Below are positions 60,029 through 64,000 of a stretch of 64,000 nucleotides of DNA, piece by piece. A model generated the notes under the pieces. It saw nothing but the letters and a program-made list of their open reading frames with translations, was not told the origin of the DNA and did no database searches. The stretch comes from Streptococcus parapneumoniae (GTDB taxonomy: Bacteria; Bacillota; Bacilli; Lactobacillales; Streptococcaceae): contig NZ_AP026968.1 of the NCBI RefSeq assembly GCF_037076355.1, positions 1,938,501-2,002,500 on the forward strand, read 5' to 3'. The stretch's first letter is position 1, and each line of letters opens with the position of its first letter. A program made the position numbers and the translations under genes.

Positions 60029-60736
60029 TTAAACAGAAATCCCTAATGTCCGACTCAAAATCACCACGAGAGCCAACAAACAGAAAGCAACCCCATTCAC
60101 AATCATATGAAGTAAGATCGACATTTCCAAACGTTGGGTTTTATAAACTGTCCAAGACAGAACGATCGACATACCTCCATAAATCAATAAAGAAGGTAAA
60201 TTACTTGGTTGATGCAATAAAGCAAACACAATCGTACCGACTACAAATCCCAAGTTCTCCTTGCCTCGGAAAATCTTTTTAGGAACAATTCCCCGACACA
60301 AGATTTCCTCACAAATCGGAGCAAGCAAGGCCAATAAGAAGAAACTGGAAATCAGAGAACTATTCTGAACCATATCGTTAATCTGAGACTGGTTACTTGT
60401 TGTCGTCTCATTTGACAGTTGTAACAAGATAGAACCAAGTATATTTGAACAGATAATGACTAAATAACTCAAGCCCAATCGTGCCAAATCCTTAGCTCTA
60501 AAAAATGAAAAATTGAAACTTGCTAATTGCGTTTTACGAGCTCCAATAATAAATAGCACCAGAACCACAATCGAAACACCAGCAACTATCAGTCCTGACT
60601 GTAATAGCGGTACTTCTCTTAAGGTTAAAATAGCAGTAACCCCTATAGGAATCTGATATAAAATTGTCGCCAGCAAAAAGATTAACAGCCAGCCTGCACG
60701 ATTCAATAATTCTTTCCACATATTTTTCTCTTTCAT
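60029..60736 (-). CDS. CPBP-family intramembrane metalloprotease
   Basis: A 235-residue membrane protease-like protein of the CPBP/Abi family. About six membrane segments; the family motifs EEILCRG (motif 1, Glu-Glu-x-x-x-Arg), FALLHQP (motif 2, His) and HMIVNG (motif 3) supply the metal and catalytic residues. In streptococci such proteins are often tied to bacteriocin immunity, but no bacteriocin genes are here. Start at 60736 follows AAAGGAG; an open frame runs 93 bp upstream into the purine-permease gene but lacks a ribosome site. Confidence 0.9.
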   Translation of the reverse strand: MKEKNMWKELLNRAGWLLIFLLATILYQIPIGVTAILTLREVPLLQSGLIVAGVSIVVLVLFIIGARKTQLASFNFSFFRAKDLARLGLSYLVIICSNILGSILLQLSNETTTSNQSQINDMVQNSSLISSFFLLALLAPICEEILCRGIVPKKIFRGKENLGFVVGTIVFALLHQPSNLPSLLIYGGMSIVLSWTVYKTQRLEMSILLHMIVNGVAFCLLALVVILSRTLGISV

Positions 60737-60755
60737 CACCCATCTCCTTTGTATT

Positions 60756-60777
60756 AAAAAAGGGGGAAAATCCCCCT
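60756..60777 (-). terminator. Terminator of the NCS2 permease gene
   Basis: Minus strand GGGGG-ATTTT-CCCCC followed by TTTTTTAAT, 12 bp past the permease stop codon and 20 bp before the CPBP start codon. Confidence 0.85.
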
Positions 60778-60788
60778 GGGTTATCCTA

Positions 60789-62207
60789 TTATAAGGCCAT
60801 ACTAATATAGTTAAGGATAAACAAGGCATCCAAAATCCAAATCATGACATGAACATCTTTAGCTTGACCTTTGACAAGCTTAGTCAAGGTGTAAGTCAAG
60901 AAACCAACTGCAATCCCTTGAGTGATAGAGTAGCTGAATCCCATAAAGATAGATGTGAAGAAAGCAGGAACCGCTTCAGACATATCGTCCCAATGGATAT
61001 TTTTCAAGCTAGCCAACATCATAATCCCAACGATAATCAAGATTGGAGCTGTAGCGGCTGTTGGTACAATCGCTAGAAGTGGGCTAAAGAAGCTTGAGAT
61101 CGCAAAACAGATTGCCACGACCAAGGCTGTCAAACCAGTACGTCCACCTGCACCAATACCAGCAGCAGACTCAACATAAGTCGTTACGTTCGAAGTACCA
61201 GCGATGGCACCAATTGAAGTACCAATCAAGTCAGAGTAAAGAGCCTTGTCCAACTTAGCTGATTGGTGATTTTCACCATTTGTCGCTACGATACCAACTT
61301 TTTCACCTGTACCAATCAAGGTACCAATCGTGTCAAAAATATCTGTCAACGAAAAGGCAAGAATAGCCATAAGAGTTTCAGGCAAGCGAGCTGTATCTGA
61401 AATCAAAGCTCCCAAACCTTCTGAACCAAGAGCCGCACCAAAGACTCTCTTCAAGTCTTCAAAGGCTGCACCAACATGGTTGTTAGCAAAATCGATACTA
61501 GACAAATCTACCAAACCAACTGCGATAGCAAGAACAGTTGTTGTCAAGATAGAGAGAATAATTCCCCCTTTAATCCCTTTGATAACAAAGAAGATAGTAA
61601 TGGCAAGTCCTGCAAGAGCCACCAAAACAGCTGGATTATTAAAGCTGACCAAGCCTGGAACTGCTGAAGAGTTTGCCGCAATCGTTGCTTGAGCCTTGTC
61701 AGCCCCTTCTCCTACAACAGTATAGTTGCCTGGATCAATCGTAAATTTCAAAAGTCCAGCATTCTTAATTCCCACGTAGGCAAGGAAGACACCGATACCA
61801 GCTGAAATAGCTGAGCGAAGGGCATTTGGAATCGATTCAATGATCATTTTACGAACATTTGTCAAAGTGATAATCAATGAGATAATTCCACAGATGAAGA
61901 CCATAGCTAGGGCTTCTTGCCAAGAATAACCGAGTCCAAATACAACTGTAAAGGTAAAGAAGGCATTAAGTCCCATACCTGGCGCTTGGGCATAAGGTAA
62001 GTTAGCATAGAAGGCCATCATCAAGGTACCCGCTACTGCACCAATGATCGTCGCTAGGAATACACCCTGAGCAGGCATTCCTGTTTGCGAAAGAATTTGT
62101 GGGTTTACAAAGAGAATATAACTCATTGCAAAGAAAGTTGTTAAACCAGCGAGAACCTCTGTACGAACGTCTGTACCGTTCTCTTTTAGTTTAAATAATT
62201 TGTCCAT
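60789..62207 (-). CDS. NCS2-family purine permease (guanine/hypoxanthine type)
   Basis: A 472-residue proton symporter of the AzgA-like branch. N-terminus FKLKENGTDVRTEVLAGLTT, FFAMSYILFVNPQIL and APGMGLNAFFTFTVV are signatures of PbuG/PbuO/AzgA proteins, and SLTDIFDTIGTLIGTGEKVG is the conserved substrate-site segment. About 12-14 membrane segments. Start at 62207 follows AAAGGAG; an earlier in-frame ATG lies within the promoter leader. Exact purine not determinable. Confidence 0.9.
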   Translation of the reverse strand: MDKLFKLKENGTDVRTEVLAGLTTFFAMSYILFVNPQILSQTGMPAQGVFLATIIGAVAGTLMMAFYANLPYAQAPGMGLNAFFTFTVVFGLGYSWQEALAMVFICGIISLIITLTNVRKMIIESIPNALRSAISAGIGVFLAYVGIKNAGLLKFTIDPGNYTVVGEGADKAQATIAANSSAVPGLVSFNNPAVLVALAGLAITIFFVIKGIKGGIILSILTTTVLAIAVGLVDLSSIDFANNHVGAAFEDLKRVFGAALGSEGLGALISDTARLPETLMAILAFSLTDIFDTIGTLIGTGEKVGIVATNGENHQSAKLDKALYSDLIGTSIGAIAGTSNVTTYVESAAGIGAGGRTGLTALVVAICFAISSFFSPLLAIVPTAATAPILIIVGIMMLASLKNIHWDDMSEAVPAFFTSIFMGFSYSITQGIAVGFLTYTLTKLVKGQAKDVHVMIWILDALFILNYISMAL

Positions 62208-62244
62208 TATCAATCTCCTTTTAATTTTTACGAACAATAATAGA

Positions 62245-62273
62245 ATTATATCATTTATCATTCACTTTTTCAA
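62245..62273 (-). promoter_or_regulatory. Promoter of the NCS2 permease
   Basis: Minus strand TTGAAA (62273-62268), 17-bp spacer, TATAAT (62250-62245), 37 bp before the start codon. Confidence 0.85.
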
Positions 62274-62396
62274 TATATTTGTTTGATTTATTTAAGAATT
62301 TGATGAAATTTCTTTTTTGGTTTCGAATCTGCTTTTCTGCCTGCTTTCTGTTATAATAGTAGACATCTTATCTGAAAAGACACTAGAAAGGTCCCT

Positions 62397-63209
62397 ATGA
62401 CTAAAAAAATTATTGCAGTTGACCTGGATGGAACCCTGCTCAACTCGGACAGTCAAATTTCTGACTTTACCAAAAAAACCATTAAAAAAGTTGTTGAAAA
62501 AGGCCATCAGGTTATTATTACGACAGGTCGCCCTTACCGTATGTCAAAAGATTTTTACCGTGAACTGGGCTTAGACACTCCTATGATTAACTTCAACGGC
62601 TCCCTCACTCATTTACCAGACCAAGTTTGGGATTTTGAAAAGTGTTTGACTGTAGACAAAAAATATCTTTTAGATATGGTTCAACGTTCAGAGGACATTC
62701 AAGCCGATTTTATCGCTGGAGAATATCGTAAAAAATTCTACATTACAAATCCTAATGAAGAAATTGCCAATCCCAAACTATTTGGTGTAGAAGCTTTCCA
62801 GCCTGAAGATCAATTCAAGCCTGAATTGGTGACCAAGGACCCTAACTGTATCCTCTTGCAGACCAGAGCCAGTGACAAATATGCCTTGGCAAAAGAAATG
62901 AACGCCTTCTACCAGCATCAACTGTCTATCAATACCTGGGGAGGTCCGCTCAATATCCTTGAGTGTACCCCAAAAGGTGTCAACAAAGCCTTTGCTTTGG
63001 ACTACTTGCTCAAGGTAATGAACCGTGACAAAAAAGATTTGATTGCTTTTGGAGATGAGCACAATGATACCGAAATGCTTGCTTTTGCCGGGAAAGGTTA
63101 TGCAATGAAAAATGCCAACTCAGAGCTACTCCCCTATGCAGATGAGCAAATTTCCTTGACCAATGACCAAGACGGAGTTGCCAAAACCCTGCAAGACTTA
63201 TTCTTATAA
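62397..63209 (+). CDS. Cof-type HAD hydrolase (sugar-phosphatase like)
   Basis: A 270-residue cytosolic phosphatase. HAD motif I IIAVDLDGTLLNSD (nucleophile Asp near 9), motif II IITTGRP, C2-type cap, motif III Lys in ECTPKGVNKAFAL, and motif IV IAFGDEHNDTEML. Cof-type enzymes dephosphorylate sugar phosphates, FMN or similar; the substrate is open. TGTTATAAT (62349-62357) is an extended -10 promoter and AAAGG precedes the ATG. Confidence 0.92.
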   Translation: MTKKIIAVDLDGTLLNSDSQISDFTKKTIKKVVEKGHQVIITTGRPYRMSKDFYRELGLDTPMINFNGSLTHLPDQVWDFEKCLTVDKKYLLDMVQRSEDIQADFIAGEYRKKFYITNPNEEIANPKLFGVEAFQPEDQFKPELVTKDPNCILLQTRASDKYALAKEMNAFYQHQLSINTWGGPLNILECTPKGVNKAFALDYLLKVMNRDKKDLIAFGDEHNDTEMLAFAGKGYAMKNANSELLPYADEQISLTNDQDGVAKTLQDLFL

Positions 63210-63216
63210 CCTATAC

Positions 63217-63415
63217 TGATACTCAATGAAAATCAAAGAGCAAACTAGGAAGCTAGCCGTAGGTTGCTCAAAACACTGTTTTGAGGTTGTAGATGAAACT
63301 GACGAAGTCAGCTCAAAACACTGTTTTGAGGTTGCAGATAGAACTGACGAAGTCAGTAACATATACCTACGGCAAGGCGAAGCTGACGTGGTTTGAAGAG
63401 ATTTTCGAAGAGTAT
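63217..63415 (-). repeat. BOX element, A-B-C type
   Basis: Full three-module BOX on the minus strand: boxA (63415 leftward, starting ATACTCTTCGAAAATCTC, to about 63350), one boxB with its own CTCAAAACAGTGTTTTGAG hairpin (about 63295-63345) and boxC ending TTTCATTGAGTATC near 63217. It sits in the 422-bp gap between the HAD gene and adhP. Confidence 0.95.
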
Positions 63416-63440
63416 GACCAGCTTGCGAGCTGGTCTTTGT
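63416..63440 (+). terminator. Terminator of the HAD gene
   Basis: GACCAGCT-TGCG-AGCTGGTC (63416-63435), an 8-bp perfect stem followed by TTTGTGCTC. It adjoins the BOX element, so the HAD transcript would include the BOX. Confidence 0.75.
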
Positions 63441-63500
63441 GCTCTTTTCACAGTCTCATCAACCAGTTAATCGATTGTTCTATTTTTTACCCCCAAAACC

Positions 63501-63529
63501 TTGGAAAAGGCTTTCTTTTGTGATATACT
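63501..63529 (+). promoter_or_regulatory. Promoter of adhP
   Basis: TTGGAA (63501-63506), 17-bp spacer, TGATATACT extended -10 (TATACT at 63524-63529). The transcript would have a leader of about 95 nt. Confidence 0.7.
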
Positions 63530-63631
63530 TCACATATAAAAACAAGAGAGCTCGTCACACTCGACTCTGTTGACAAAAAATCAATCCAGTCCTGTTTCTC
63601 CTGCTCTCAGTTAATATCAAGGAGGATAACT

Positions 63632-64000
63632 ATGAAACCTGTTGTTGTAAATCCAGAAAGCACTGGTGTTGCTGTTGAAGAAAAAGTACTCCGTCCACTT
63701 GAAACTGGGGAAGCACTTGTAGAAATTGAATACTGTGGTGTTTGCCACACTGACCTCCACGTTGCCCATGGCGACTTCGGTCAGGTACCAGGACGTGTCC
63801 TAGGTCACGAAGGTGTTGGTATCGTTAAAGAAATTGCCCCAGATGTGAAAAGCCTTAAAGTCGGTGACCGCGTCAGCGTTGCTTGGTTCTTTGAAGGATG
63901 TGGTACTTGCGAATACTGTACAACTGGCCGTGAAACTCTTTGCCGTACAGTAAAAAATGCTGGCTACTCAGTAGACGGTGGTATGGCTGAACAGTGTATC
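63632..64000 (+). CDS. adhP: Zinc-dependent alcohol dehydrogenase, N-terminal part (cut by window edge)
   Basis: Medium-chain NAD-dependent alcohol dehydrogenase that interconverts ethanol and acetaldehyde. The visible 123 codons contain the catalytic-zinc ligands Cys and His ([16 protein letters not shown]) and the structural-zinc cysteines ([16 protein letters not shown]). AAGGAGG lies just before the ATG. The NAD-binding Rossmann domain lies beyond the window. Confidence 0.95.
   Translation, partial: MKPVVVNPESTGVAVEEKVLRPLETGEALVEIEYCGVCHTDLHVAHGDFGQVPGRVLGHEGVGIVKEIAPDVKSLKVGDRVSVAWFFEGCGTCEYCTTGRETLCRTVKNAGYSVDGGMAEQCI

Overview
The window is from a mitis-group streptococcus very close to Streptococcus pneumoniae. 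Gene order follows the pneumococcal chromosome (mevalonate kinase, choline-binding protein, ritR, gnd, mapZ, rnpB, gpsB, recU, pbp1A, aliA, dexB, luxS, clpL, mraY, pbpX, ftsL, rsmH, gpo, rpsI-rplM, fol operon, adhP), and there are BOX repeats and YSIRK/LPXTG and choline-binding surface proteins. Two features point to S. mitis, S. pseudopneumoniae or a non-encapsulated pneumococcus rather than a typical encapsulated one. The dexB-aliA interval, where pneumococci carry capsule genes, holds only two oligopeptide-binding lipoproteins (aliC/aliD type) and a lone glf. Also, rsmH is followed almost directly by gpo, with no hyaluronate-utilisation genes between. This species call is inference from layout.

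Layout. 1-6,600: mvaK1 (cut by the window edge), a giant LPQTG protein with six 85-residue SHIRT-like repeats and a long KPEP stalk, a choline-binding protein and the atypical response regulator RitR. 6,570-12,750: gnd, mapZ, an RlmL-type methyltransferase, RNase P RNA, gpsB, a ypsA-like gene and recU, a division and envelope neighbourhood. 12,742-24,605: pbp1A, aliA, glf, aliD, aliC, dexB. 24,758-34,045: a DUF1846 gene, luxS, clpL (with a duplicated CtsR-type promoter split by a BOX element) and the mraY-pbpX-ftsL-rsmH cell-wall cluster. 34,211-36,629: a small XRE regulator with a DUF3278 membrane-protein cluster and glutathione peroxidase. 36,852-46,711: a complete sugar-uptake locus (GH31 glycosidase, DUF624 protein, LplABC-type ABC importer, YesMN two-component system).

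46,712-53,044 is the accessory zone: a DUF4143 ATPase, a broken integrase, a duplicated rpsI 3' end marking an integration site, an unknown gene, a broken lipoprotein gene, a HEPN-like protein, a broken XRE repressor and an IS630-type remnant. 53,022-59,905: rpsI and rplM (with an L13 leader candidate), an intact IS30-family element, a DUF960 gene and the folP-folC-folE-folBK operon. 60,029-64,000: a CPBP protease, an NCS2 purine permease, a Cof-type HAD phosphatase, a three-part BOX element and the start of adhP.

Three drug-target genes carry residues matching known resistance alleles. FolP has an exact Arg-Pro duplication at residues 58-61 (sulfonamides). PBP1A has T371S, P432T and NTGY at 574-577. 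PBP2X has T338A, I371T, R384G and L546V (beta-lactams). pbp1A and pbpX flank the capsule-locus position, so one or more recombination events through this region is a reasonable inference. No tRNA, 5S/16S/23S rRNA or CRISPR array was seen.
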